A stretch of 64,000 nt of DNA from Kribbella jiaozuonensis. GTDB taxonomy: Bacteria; Actinomycetota; Actinomycetes; Propionibacteriales; Kribbellaceae. The translations under genes were made by a program, and so were the position numbers. The DNA is taken from the NCBI RefSeq assembly GCF_005233875.1, contig NZ_SZPZ01000001.1, positions 1,426,001-1,490,000 on the forward strand. Reading direction: 5' to 3'. The notes under the pieces are model-generated. The model was not told the origin of the DNA. It worked only from the letters and a program-made list of their open reading frames with translations, and made no database searches. Positions 42,586 through 51,330 of the stretch are shown here, piece by piece; the stretch's first letter is position 1; each line of letters opens with the position of its first letter.

Positions 42586-45500
42586 TCAATGCGTGCCGTA
42601 GACGTTGAACTCGGCGGCCGATCCGAAGACTGCGCCGTTCAACGAGCTTGTGCCGACGAACTTCACATACCGCCCTGGCTTGGCGGTGAAGTCAACCCGC
42701 TGTGCGGCGATGGAGTTCGGGAACTGCCCGGTCGTAACCGGCGTTCCCCAGTCCTGACCATCGGCACTCACATAGATCTCGTAGCCCTTCAACATCCCGT
42801 TCGTCCCGCTCTGCCGGGGCAGGTAGCTGAACCCGTTGACGTTGTACGTCGACCCGAGGTCGAGCGTCATGTGATGCGGGAAGTCAGCCGGTGTCGGGAC
42901 CTCGGACCAGGCAGAATGCCAGATAGTACTGGGGTTTCCGTCCAGCGCCATCGTCGCGGCGCCACCGGTGGCGACGTCCTCGCTGTCCACATCTGCCACC
43001 TTGATCCGGGACTGCGGCACGATCCCCGGCGGGAGCACTGTCGCCTCCGCGCTGATCGTTGCCTGGCCACCCGTTGCCGTCAGCACATACTTTCCTTCTG
43101 GTGTACCAGCCGGCGGCGTGACATCCCACGTGGTCGTCGCCGTCGCGCCCGCAGCCACGCTGGCGTGGGTTGCCGGAGTCGTCGCGGTGACCGTCCAGCC
43201 GTCCGGCGCCTGGAGACCGAGCGTGATGTTGCTGGCAGCAACCACATCGTTGTTGGTGAAGGTCGTCGTGACAGTGTTCGCCTCGCCGGATACGAGCCCG
43301 GTCACCCCGGAGACCGCGACCGAGGTGCAGTCCGCCGGCTCCGACGTCGTACCGAGATCCGTGACGGCGAAGTTGTCCATGATGAAGTCGGTCTGGTCGC
43401 CGCCGTCGGTCAGCTTGCGCAGACCGACCCAATAGTCACCGCCGCATCCGGCCACGAACTCCTGGCTGAACGCCGCCTTCGTGCGCTGCTCGCCGATCGG
43501 GGTCGCCTTCACCCCGACGGAGTCTGGACGATCCACGCCCTGAACCCACGCGTACTGGCCGGCGCGACCGCTCTCGTAGTCGAAGCTGACCTTGTACTTG
43601 TGGCCGGGCCGGAAGTTCACTGTCGACGGAATGGTCCGGTATACCAAACCGGCGTTCTCCTCATGCGACTTGAGCGACCAGTCGTCGTCGAGGACATCGT
43701 CGACCAGCTTCCCGTTCCAACCGGCCTGCGTGTACGGCGCATGCTCCTTCGCCAGCACGGTCCGCGGGTCGGTCACCCCGCCTGCGTCTCCCTTGACGAA
43801 CGGACCCCATCCCTGGTCCACGTTCTCGAAGTCATCCACCAACCCCGCTGCGGGTCGCTTCGTCTCCACCACCCGCACGTCATCTACCCGAGCCTGCGCT
43901 GCGCCCGCGGCTGCTGCGATTGACAGGTCGGCCGTACTGCCCTTCGCGTCGAACACCACTCGAGCGCGCTGGTAGTAGGCCTCGTGTTTGTCGTCGGCGG
44001 CAACCATGTTCTGCGCCGTCGATCTGGTCACCACGTTCTTGTTGCCGTCCACGGCGATGGTCGTCGGGCGGGACTTGCCCGGCTCGACCTCGACCCAGGC
44101 AGATGCGCTGTACGTGCGACCACGCGTCAGCCCGGTGATCCGCTGCTTGACCGATGACGCCTTCGTGCCGAGTTGGGCGACGTGCTGACCGTTGTCGAGG
44201 GTCGCGATGGTCGCGCCGCCGGTTGCATTCCAGGCGGCCAGGTTGCCGGCGTTGAAGCCGGGGTCCTTGAGGTGCGTGCTTTCACCCCACGCGGCGTCGC
44301 GCGGCTTCGGAGCAGCCACCGGGTAGAGGACGTACGGCTTGCCCGCAACCGCATCGAGCGTGATCGCGCCGTGGTGCGCCCGGATGGTGGTCGGCTTCGC
44401 GCGGCCGGTGTCCGTCAGTTGGTACGCGGTGAAGGTGTTGACGCCGGCGAACGCCGCGGGCAGCTGCCACGTCGTACGGCCGCCGGTCGGGTTGTAGTGG
44501 TAGAGCTTCTTGTTGTTGTCCCACGGGAGCAGGTACTTGTCGCCGTCGAGCACCTTCGCGTTCCCGACGTACACGGCTCGCTTGCCGTTCTCGACCGCGC
44601 CGCGGACGCCGCCGGTGAAGGTGATGTCGTTGGCGTTCCAGTCGATGATCTTCTGCTGCTGGAGGAACTTCGTCGGCAGGTTCTGCTTCCAGATGTTCGT
44701 GTAGAACTTGTTCCAGTCCGTCTCGCCGGTCCAGCCCTCGAACTCGACGATGCTGGCCTGGCCGAGGATCGGGTCGCTGTTCCAGACGTCCTTCTCGTGG
44801 TTGCGGACGAACCGGATGATCTGCGAGTTCAGGCCCTTGTTCGTCGGGCCGCCGTAGTCGAGGTCGTTGGCCCAGTGCGACCACAGCGACGTACGCTCGT
44901 GCCGGTCGGCCCACTCGGTCGCGATCTGCCAGCCCTGGTCGGACAGCTGCCGGGTCAGACCGTCGGCGAGCCAGCCGGACTGGTAGTAGACGTCGATGTA
45001 CAGCTCCTGCAGGTTCTTGTCGGTCTCGTCGCGGAGCTGCTGGAACCGCTTCACGATGTTGCCGGAGGCAAGATCCGGGCGCTGCTTGATGTAGTAGCTC
45101 TGGTTCAGCCAGTTCCAGCCCTTGGCGGTCTTGTCGACCAGGTCCTCGCTGAACGCGTTCGCCTCCGGGTAGGACTCGGTCGCGTTCACGTGGACGCCGA
45201 AGGCCGCGTTCCAGGACTTGCCCTGCTTGAGCAGCGTGTTGAGGTCGGTCAGCCCGCCGGCGCGGAGGTTGTAGTTGCCGCCGTAGTCCGGGTGCCCCGA
45301 ATCATGCCCCTCGGAGGCGTACCCCTTCAGGATCGCCATCTGGCCGAGCCCGTCGGTCGAGAGCGAGATGCGCTTCACGTCGTCGAGCGTGCGCAGGAAC
45401 GGGTGCGTCGCCTGGCTGGCGAAGTTGAACGGGATGTGCGTGATCACGCGGTCCTTGACCTGGTCGCCGCCGTTCGGCTCGACCATGATCGAGCGGAACG

Positions 45501-46338
45501 CGACCGCGCCGTCCTCCCAGTCGACGGTCTTGTCGTGGTTCGCATCCGGCGTCACCACGACCTTCGCCCAGGGGAGCGGCTCGGTGTACGGCGACGTGTC
45601 GGCGCGGTACGTCCACTGGCCGCTCCAGACGCCGACGCGGGTACTGCCGTCGGCGGCCTTGCGGGCCTGGTGCCAGAACCGGGCGCCGTCGTCGACCGAC
45701 TGACCTGCAGGCTTGTCGTACGTCGAGTTCGACTCGATGCCCGCTGCCAGGCCGCTTGTGTTGACGAACGCGTACGCCGCGCCGGTCGCGGACGTCTCGC
45801 CCGGGGTGGCCGCGGTGATCGGCGTGATCTTGTCCGCGGTGCGCGTCGAGTCCGGGTCGAGGGTGGTGAACGCGGTCGTCGCGCCGGCGTCCGTACTCGC
45901 GACCGAGACCAGGTCCTGGTTCGGGATGTCGATCGTGTGCACGCGACTCGCCTCGGTGTCGCGGACCGCGTCGATCGCGAACTTCGTTACCCGCCCAGCG
46001 ACGCTCAGGCTGGCGTCGAGCTCGACACCGGGGAGGGCGTCGAAGGTGAGCGTGTACGACGCGCGGCCGTCGCCGACCGTCGCCGGTTTGGCGAGGTGTG
46101 CGGTCCGGGCGGTGCCGTCGATCGTGACCGTCGAGATCGCGTCCGGCTGGCCGCCGAGGGCCTGGCCGGAGGCGTTGTCGACGTACTTGACCACCCGGGG
46201 AAAGTCCGCCCCGACGGTGACCGTGAGTTCGTTCGACCGGAGAGTCAGGTCGCCGGCGGCGTGCGCACCTGAGGGCACGCTCAGCACACCGGCAGCCAAC
46301 GCTACAGCCAGTACTCCACACCCCACTGAACGTTTCAT
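42586..46338 (-). CDS. Secreted GH101-like endo-alpha-N-acetylgalactosaminidase, multimodular
   Basis: 1250 residues with a signal peptide (1-28). Residues ~30-300 form an N-terminal beta-sandwich of the GH101 type. The catalytic barrel follows; D449 in LYIDVYYQSG and E475 in IATEWADRHE are the best candidates for nucleophile and acid/base. Further galactose-mutarotase-like and CBM-like modules extend to ~1000. An NPCBM-associated domain (~1015-1100) and a C-terminal F5/8 domain (~1110-1250) end the protein. GH101 releases the core 1 disaccharide from mucin-type O-glycans. No Shine-Dalgarno sequence precedes ATG 46338; an upstream in-frame ATG (46383) exists, and TTGACC at 46369-46374 (minus strand) could serve a near-leaderless start. 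Confidence 0.82.
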   Translation of the reverse strand: MKRSVGCGVLAVALAAGVLSVPSGAHAAGDLTLRSNELTVTVGADFPRVVKYVDNASGQALGGQPDAISTVTIDGTARTAHLAKPATVGDGRASYTLTFDALPGVELDASLSVAGRVTKFAIDAVRDTEASRVHTIDIPNQDLVSVASTDAGATTAFTTLDPDSTRTADKITPITAATPGETSATGAAYAFVNTSGLAAGIESNSTYDKPAGQSVDDGARFWHQARKAADGSTRVGVWSGQWTYRADTSPYTEPLPWAKVVVTPDANHDKTVDWEDGAVAFRSIMVEPNGGDQVKDRVITHIPFNFASQATHPFLRTLDDVKRISLSTDGLGQMAILKGYASEGHDSGHPDYGGNYNLRAGGLTDLNTLLKQGKSWNAAFGVHVNATESYPEANAFSEDLVDKTAKGWNWLNQSYYIKQRPDLASGNIVKRFQQLRDETDKNLQELYIDVYYQSGWLADGLTRQLSDQGWQIATEWADRHERTSLWSHWANDLDYGGPTNKGLNSQIIRFVRNHEKDVWNSDPILGQASIVEFEGWTGETDWNKFYTNIWKQNLPTKFLQQQKIIDWNANDITFTGGVRGAVENGKRAVYVGNAKVLDGDKYLLPWDNNKKLYHYNPTGGRTTWQLPAAFAGVNTFTAYQLTDTGRAKPTTIRAHHGAITLDAVAGKPYVLYPVAAPKPRDAAWGESTHLKDPGFNAGNLAAWNATGGATIATLDNGQHVAQLGTKASSVKQRITGLTRGRTYSASAWVEVEPGKSRPTTIAVDGNKNVVTRSTAQNMVAADDKHEAYYQRARVVFDAKGSTADLSIAAAAGAAQARVDDVRVVETKRPAAGLVDDFENVDQGWGPFVKGDAGGVTDPRTVLAKEHAPYTQAGWNGKLVDDVLDDDWSLKSHEENAGLVYRTIPSTVNFRPGHKYKVSFDYESGRAGQYAWVQGVDRPDSVGVKATPIGEQRTKAAFSQEFVAGCGGDYWVGLRKLTDGGDQTDFIMDNFAVTDLGTTSEPADCTSVAVSGVTGLVSGEANTVTTTFTNNDVVAASNITLGLQAPDGWTVTATTPATHASVAAGATATTTWDVTPPAGTPEGKYVLTATGGQATISAEATVLPPGIVPQSRIKVADVDSEDVATGGAATMALDGNPSTIWHSAWSEVPTPADFPHHMTLDLGSTYNVNGFSYLPRQSGTNGMLKGYEIYVSADGQDWGTPVTTGQFPNSIAAQRVDFTAKPGRYVKFVGTSSLNGAVFGSAAEFNVYGTH

Positions 46339-46399
46339 GCGGAGAAAGTTCGCACGTAACAGCCAAGAGGTCAAGAGAAACAAACACTAATGAACAGGA

Positions 46400-47584
46400 T
46401 TACGCAGGAATGATGCGCCCGGTGACCTCTCCCAGGCCGAGGCCGTTCGTCCGGGCGGTGATCGTCACCTCGTCGCCGTCTTCCAGAAACGTGTGTTCTT
46501 TGCCGTCGACGATGAGGGGTTCGCGGCCGCCCCAGCTCAGTTCGATGAAGGAGCCGCGTTGGTTCTTCTCGGGGCCGCTGACCGTGCCGGACGCGTAGAG
46601 GTCGCCGGTGCGGACCGTCGCTCCGTTGACGGTCATGTGGGCGAGCATCTGCGCGGGCGACCAGTAGATCTCCCGGTACGGCGGACTGCTGACCAGGTGG
46701 CCGTTGAGGTACACCTCGAAGGTGATGTCGTAGTTGACCAGGTTCTTGCCCGCCAGGTACGGAAGGACGGGCGGATCCTGGGCCGGGAGGGGTACGGCGG
46801 ATGCCGCGAGGGCGTCGAGTGAGACAACCCACGGCGAGATCGACGTCGCGAAAGACTTGCCGAGGAACGGACCTAGCGGGACGTACTCCCAGGCCTGCAG
46901 GTCGCGCGCGGACCAGTCGTTCACGAGCACCACGCCGTACACATGGTCCTCGAAATCGTCAACAGAGACAGGCTTTCCGAGCGTCGACGGCGTACCGACG
47001 ACATAGCCGAGTTCGACCTCGATATCCAACCGCTGCGACGGCCCGAACGTCGGGGCCGCCGCGTCCGGCGCCTTCCGCTGACCGCTCGGCCTGACGATAT
47101 CGGTGCCGCTGGCAACGATCGTGCCGGCCCGGCCGTGGTACCCGACCGGGAGGTGTTTCCAGTTCGGCAGCAGCGGCTCGGAGTCCGGGCGGAAGAGCCG
47201 GCCGAGGTTCGTCGCGTGCTGCTCGGAAGCGTAGAAGTCGACGTAATCCGCGACTTCGAACGGAAGCTGCATGGTGACTGCGGACTGCGGGATCAGATGC
47301 GGCTCGACGGTGTCCCGATCGTTGGCGTTGCGGACCAGCTCGAGCAACCAACTGCGAGTCGCGCGCCAGGCGGGCCGGCCGAGCGCGAGGAACGCGTTCA
47401 GTGTCGGCTCGGCGAACAGTTGCGCGCCGTCCAGCATCTGCGCCGACGCGACCGGCGCGAGGTCGATGATCTGGTCTCCGATCGCGGCGCCCACCCGGGG
47501 CTCCTCGTCCCCGTGCCGGAACACGCCGAGCGGCAGGTTGTCCGGCCCGAACGGCGAGCCGTCCGGGATGTCGATCCAGCTCAT
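46400..47584 (-). CDS. fahA: Fumarylacetoacetase
   Basis: 394 residues, full length. It hydrolyses fumarylacetoacetate to fumarate and acetoacetate, the last step of tyrosine degradation. An SH3-like N-terminal domain (1-~115) precedes the FAH domain. Metal and substrate residues appear in VDFYASEQHATN, YHGRAGTIVASG, ELGYVVG and VNDWSARDLQAWEYVPLG (separate motifs). Its start shares one base with the stop of the upstream gene (TGATG), so translation is tightly coupled. It is followed by the GH101-like gene on the same strand, which is functionally unrelated. Confidence 0.96.
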   Translation of the reverse strand: MSWIDIPDGSPFGPDNLPLGVFRHGDEEPRVGAAIGDQIIDLAPVASAQMLDGAQLFAEPTLNAFLALGRPAWRATRSWLLELVRNANDRDTVEPHLIPQSAVTMQLPFEVADYVDFYASEQHATNLGRLFRPDSEPLLPNWKHLPVGYHGRAGTIVASGTDIVRPSGQRKAPDAAAPTFGPSQRLDIEVELGYVVGTPSTLGKPVSVDDFEDHVYGVVLVNDWSARDLQAWEYVPLGPFLGKSFATSISPWVVSLDALAASAVPLPAQDPPVLPYLAGKNLVNYDITFEVYLNGHLVSSPPYREIYWSPAQMLAHMTVNGATVRTGDLYASGTVSGPEKNQRGSFIELSWGGREPLIVDGKEHTFLEDGDEVTITARTNGLGLGEVTGRIIPA

Positions 47585-48435
47585 CAGCCCTCCATCAAAC
47601 CCAGTGTCGTCAGGTCGTTCCGCGGTTCGTCGATGCTGCACGACCCGAACGACGTGAACCACCGCCGCGTACTCATCGCCTGATCGTCGGTCAACTCACC
47701 GGCTCGAGCAGCAAGCACCTTGCCGTCCCGCTCGTTCAGAACCGAGACCACCTCATCGTGCGCCGCGCCGTCGAGCGACGCCCGCGTAGCGAGCAGCACA
47801 TTGAGGAACCCGTGATGCTCGAACCCGGTATCCGAAGCGGTATGCCGGACCGCGTTGTGCAGCCCGGCCGTGCACTTGAAGGCCACCTCACGATCCAGGC
47901 AGGCGATGACGAAGGACGCCACCTGCTCCGCCGACGGGAACAACGACACGTCGAGTCCACCGGTCCGCAGCTTGGCGGCGTACCCGGCGTCGGCGACCAC
48001 GTCGAGCGCGCGCTCCCACGCGCCGTCGAGCCCGATCTCGACGTACGCCGTCTCCTCGTCGAGGCAGTCGTCACACGCGCGGACGACGCGCAGCGCGTTG
48101 CGGGACAGATCGTCCTCGTCGCGCAGCCGGACCTCGACTGCGGTCACCTCGACGTCCTTCGACCGGTCTCCCCAGCGGATCGCGGGCTCGATCCCGCCGG
48201 CGCCGCCGGAGATCACCACCGACACGCGCAGCGGCCCGTCGCCGGAGCGCGCCGCCTCGGCGGCCACGTCCATCAGGTCCTGGTCGGTGCAGACGAACGG
48301 CCCGACGAGGTCGGCGTACGGCGACGTCAGGTGGGACCGGTGTGCGGTGACGGCCTGCGCCATCGGAAGGTTCCCCGGCGGGAACATGGCTGCGTCGTCG
48401 ACCAGGTGCCGGAACAAGGCGGGGACGGTTGACAT
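47584..48435 (-). CDS. Conserved protein of unknown function coupled to fahA
   Basis: 283 residues with no family I can name. The N-terminus PALFRHLVDDAAMFPPGNLPM is distinctive. The middle has alternating strands and helices like a TIM barrel. The motif FKCTAGLHNAVRH (~195-207) with GFEHHGFLN after it gives a cluster of histidines and a cysteine, and another cysteine pair is in ACDDCLDEE (~121-129). It is divergent from hmgA and shares a base with the fahA start. Since glutathione-dependent maleylacetoacetate isomerase is absent here, it is a candidate for that step. This is inference from context alone. Confidence 0.8.
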   Translation of the reverse strand: MSTVPALFRHLVDDAAMFPPGNLPMAQAVTAHRSHLTSPYADLVGPFVCTDQDLMDVAAEAARSGDGPLRVSVVISGGAGGIEPAIRWGDRSKDVEVTAVEVRLRDEDDLSRNALRVVRACDDCLDEETAYVEIGLDGAWERALDVVADAGYAAKLRTGGLDVSLFPSAEQVASFVIACLDREVAFKCTAGLHNAVRHTASDTGFEHHGFLNVLLATRASLDGAAHDEVVSVLNERDGKVLAARAGELTDDQAMSTRRWFTSFGSCSIDEPRNDLTTLGLMEG

Positions 48436-48446
48436 GGCCCAGAGCC

Positions 48447-48497
48447 TAACGGATGCTTTCGGTAAGCGGACGCACGCGTTCGATTATCGGATACTCT
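48447..48497. promoter_or_regulatory. Divergent hmgA/fahA control region with IclR-type motifs
   Basis: CGATTATCGGATACTCT (48481-48497) matches 15 of 17 bases of the motif before the IclR gene. TAACGGAT (48447-48454), which is identical to part of the IclR-side copy, lies nearer the fahA-operon start. Both sit in the 74-base spacer between the divergent starts at 48435 and 48510. Confidence 0.6.
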
Positions 48498-48509
48498 GGA
48501 GCAATTCTG

Positions 48510-49703
48510 ATGGCGTTCTACCGGCAGGTCGGGGAAGTTCCGCCGAAGCGGCACACCCAGTTCCGGAAACCGGACGGCGGGCTGTACTACGAGGAGCTGA
48601 TGGGGGAGGAGGGGTTCTCATCGGACTCGTCGCTGCTGTACCACGCCGGCGTGCCGTCCGCGATCGTCGATTCCCAGGTGTGGGACCTTCCCGATCTCGC
48701 CACCGTCCCCAACCACCCGCTCACCCCGCGGCACCTCAAGCTGCACGATCTCTTCACCGACACGTCCAAGTCGAACGCGGTCGAGGACCGGCGGCTGGTC
48801 CTCGGCAACGGTGACGTCCGGATCTCGTACGTCGTCGCGGAGCAGCCGTCGCCGTACTACCGGAACGCGATCGGCGACGAGTGCGTTTACGTCGAGAAGG
48901 GCTCGGCGACCGTGGAGACGGTGTTCGGCGTACTGAACGCCGTCCAGGGCGACTACGTGATCATCCCGCGCGCGACGACGCACCGGTGGCTGCCCGGGCT
49001 GGAGGGCGTGCACGCGTACGCCATCGAGGGCAACTCGCACATCGCGCCGCCGAAGCGCTACCTGTCGCGGTTCGGGCAGTTCCTCGAGCACTCGCCGTAC
49101 TGCGAACGCGACCTGCACCCCACGGCCGAGCCGCTCGTGGTCGAGGGGACGGATGTCGAGGTGCTGGTGAAGCACCGCGGGAACGGCGCCAGCGGGATCG
49201 TCGGCAGCCGGATGACGTACGCGACGCATCCGTTCGACGTGGTCGGGTGGGACGGCTGTCTGTACCCGTACACGTTCAACGTGAGCGACTTCGAGCCGAT
49301 CACCGGGCGGGTGCACCAGCCGCCGCCCGTGCACCAGGTGTTCGAGGGCTACAACTTCGTGGTCTGCAACTTCGTACCGCGGAAGGTCGACTATCACCCG
49401 CTGTCGGTGCCGGTGCCGTACTACCACTCGAACGTCGACTCCGACGAGGTGATGTTCTACTGCGGCGGCGACTACGAGGCGCGGAAGGGCTCCGGGATCG
49501 GGCTCGGATCGATCTCGCTGCACCCCGGCGGGTACGCGCACGGTCCGCAGCCGTCGGCGATCGAGGCCTCGCTCGGCGCGGAGCGGTTCGAGGAACTGGC
49601 CGTCATGGTCGACACCTTCCGCCCGCTCGAACTGGGCGAGGGCGGGCAGGCGGTCGACGACGGCGTGTACGCCTGGACGTGGGCTGGTCGCCGCAAGTCG
49701 TAG
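48510..49703 (+). CDS. hmgA: Homogentisate 1,2-dioxygenase
   Basis: 397 residues, the shorter bacterial form. It opens the homogentisate ring to maleylacetoacetate using Fe(II). The fold is a double cupin. Family motifs include QPSPYYRNAIGDECVYVEKG, ATHPFDVVGWDGCLYPY, and the metal-ligand region YYHSNVDSDEVMFYCGG with a late His in LHPGGYAHGPQPSAIE (separate motifs). ATG 48510 has GGAG at 48498-48501. It is divergent from the fahA operon, with IclR-type motifs between. Confidence 0.95.
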   Translation: MAFYRQVGEVPPKRHTQFRKPDGGLYYEELMGEEGFSSDSSLLYHAGVPSAIVDSQVWDLPDLATVPNHPLTPRHLKLHDLFTDTSKSNAVEDRRLVLGNGDVRISYVVAEQPSPYYRNAIGDECVYVEKGSATVETVFGVLNAVQGDYVIIPRATTHRWLPGLEGVHAYAIEGNSHIAPPKRYLSRFGQFLEHSPYCERDLHPTAEPLVVEGTDVEVLVKHRGNGASGIVGSRMTYATHPFDVVGWDGCLYPYTFNVSDFEPITGRVHQPPPVHQVFEGYNFVVCNFVPRKVDYHPLSVPVPYYHSNVDSDEVMFYCGGDYEARKGSGIGLGSISLHPGGYAHGPQPSAIEASLGAERFEELAVMVDTFRPLELGEGGQAVDDGVYAWTWAGRRKS

Positions 49704-49726
49704 CTGTTTGTGGGATTCTTTCCTCT

Positions 49727-50443
49727 GTGAGTGAGGACGGGGACACGTCGCAACAGGTCGTGGAAGAGGTTTCACCGGAGCCGGAGTCGGGCGAATCGCC
49801 GGAGGTGGAAGTGCAGATGCCACTGCACGACCCGGAGATGCCCTTTGTCGTCGGCGTCGATCGGGACGCGGTGGTCCGCCGGCGCGAGGTGGTCCGGACC
49901 GTGGAGCGTCGCGGTGCCTGGATCACGCTGGCGATCGGCGTGGTAGGTATCGCGGCCGCGCTCTACGCGCTGCTCGCGTTCCGCGGTTCGGGGATGTGGC
50001 CGTTCGCGATCTTGTTGATCGTGGCAATGATCCCGCTGGTCCTCAGCACGGTGATGGTCTACCGGCTGCAGGCCGAGCGGCAGCAGTGGTACGACACCAA
50101 CGAGCTGCAGCCGGTCGCGATGCGGATGTCGCTCAAGGGACTCGAGCTCGCGTGCGACGGAGCGGCGTACCCGGTCGTCCTGCAGTGGCAGACCGTCCGC
50201 GGCTTCCGGCAGCAGAAGCTGCTCGGTCAGTACGTCCTCGACCTCGACCTGGTGCCGGGGGTGAGCGCGACCACGGCCGGTGTCCGTGGCCTCGACCAGG
50301 CGCCGGTCCGCAGCGTCGTCAAGCCCAATCCGCTCCTACGCCCCACCGGTCTCTTCCTGGTGAAGGCGCTGGACCAGCCCGTCCACATCATCGACGAGGC
50401 CATGAAGCACTTCTCCGGCGGTACGGCGCAGGTCCGGCGCTAG
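49727..50443 (+). CDS. Hypothetical membrane protein, PH-like
   Basis: 238 residues. The acidic N-terminal tail (~1-40) is followed by a short loop with basic residues (VVRRREVVRTVERR), two membrane spans (~68-88 and ~95-115) and a ~115-residue soluble domain with ELQPVAMRMSLKGLELACDG and WQTVRGFRQQKL, reminiscent of YcxB- or bacterial-PH-like domains. GTG 49727 is the start. Its stop shares the CTAG palindrome with the convergent deacetylase (50440-50443). Function unknown. Confidence 0.7.
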   Translation: MSEDGDTSQQVVEEVSPEPESGESPEVEVQMPLHDPEMPFVVGVDRDAVVRRREVVRTVERRGAWITLAIGVVGIAAALYALLAFRGSGMWPFAILLIVAMIPLVLSTVMVYRLQAERQQWYDTNELQPVAMRMSLKGLELACDGAAYPVVLQWQTVRGFRQQKLLGQYVLDLDLVPGVSATTAGVRGLDQAPVRSVVKPNPLLRPTGLFLVKALDQPVHIIDEAMKHFSGGTAQVRR

Positions 50444-51228
50444 CAGGGCAGCGAGCGGTAGGTGTAGCCGAGCTTCGTCAGTTTGGTGAGTGCGCTGTCC
50501 AGGGCCGCGACGGTCTGGGAGCGGTTGCCGCCGCCGTCGTGCATCAGGATGATCGCGCCGGGGCGGGCCCCGGACATGATCGCGTGCTCGATGTGGGCGA
50601 CGCCGGGCTTCTCCCAGTCCTCGGTGTCGACGTCCCAGAGGACCTCGTGCTGGTGGTACGCCGCGGCGATCGCGTGGATCTTGTCGTTGGTAGCGCCCTC
50701 CGGCGGGCGCAGGCACTTCGACTTGATGCCGCCGGCGATCTCCTGCCGCACTTTCGCGTCCGGCAGACGGGTCAGCGTCTTGTGGTCGTACGTGTGGTTG
50801 CCGACGTGATGCCCGGCGGCGCGCTCGGCCGTGACCAGCTCCGGGAACTGCGCCACCTGGATCCCGATCACGAAGAACGTGGCCTGCGCGTGGTGCTTCC
50901 GCAGTACCTGAAGGATCTTCGGCGTCCACTCGTGCTGCGGGCCGTCGTCGAACGTCAGGTACAGGACCTTGCCGTTGTCGGTCAGGTTCCAGTCGTCCGC
51001 CGGTGGCTTGGGGGCCGGCGGCTTGACGGCCGGCCGGGTGGGTTTGGTCGACGACGACGTGCCTCGCTTGGACGTGGTCGACGTACTCAGGAGTCCGTGA
51101 GTGGGCGCCTTGTCGACGGGTTTCGCGGACGTGGTCGCGTGTTTGGACGGACTGGCGGCTTGGGCTAGGACGGCACCGCAAAGCAGGGCGGCGACCAACG
51201 GCAGGAGTTTGCCGGGCGGCTTGGTCAT
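50440..51228 (-). CDS. Secreted polysaccharide deacetylase (NodB domain)
   Basis: 262 residues. A signal peptide or anchor (1-~25) and a Ser/Thr/Pro/Lys-rich linker (~25-80) precede the NodB domain. The catalytic motifs are all present: TFDDGP (base and metal Asp), GNHTYDH (metal His pair), RPPEG, DVDTEDW and LMHDGGG. The linker suggests tethering in the cell wall. The substrate could be peptidoglycan or chitin-like polymers. ATG 51228 is used because AGAGG then lies about 9 bases upstream; ATG 51237 is possible. It shares stop bases with the convergent membrane protein. Confidence 0.9.
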   Translation of the reverse strand: MTKPPGKLLPLVAALLCGAVLAQAASPSKHATTSAKPVDKAPTHGLLSTSTTSKRGTSSSTKPTRPAVKPPAPKPPADDWNLTDNGKVLYLTFDDGPQHEWTPKILQVLRKHHAQATFFVIGIQVAQFPELVTAERAAGHHVGNHTYDHKTLTRLPDAKVRQEIAGGIKSKCLRPPEGATNDKIHAIAAAYHQHEVLWDVDTEDWEKPGVAHIEHAIMSGARPGAIILMHDGGGNRSQTVAALDSALTKLTKLGYTYRSLPC

Positions 51229-51330
51229 GCACGGCATCCTCTCGCGTCGCACGGTTCATCGAGGCACCGGGTCACCCGTAGGGTGGGCTCTCGTGCCGGA
51301 GATCCCGGCGGCAGACCAGTGAGGCGGCTG

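Noticed and set aside
46339..46383. Upstream ATG that would lengthen the GH101-like protein by 15 residues
   Set aside because: It would place a second hydrophobic stretch before a complete signal peptide, so ATG 46338 is preferred, though its lack of a Shine-Dalgarno sequence leaves some doubt.
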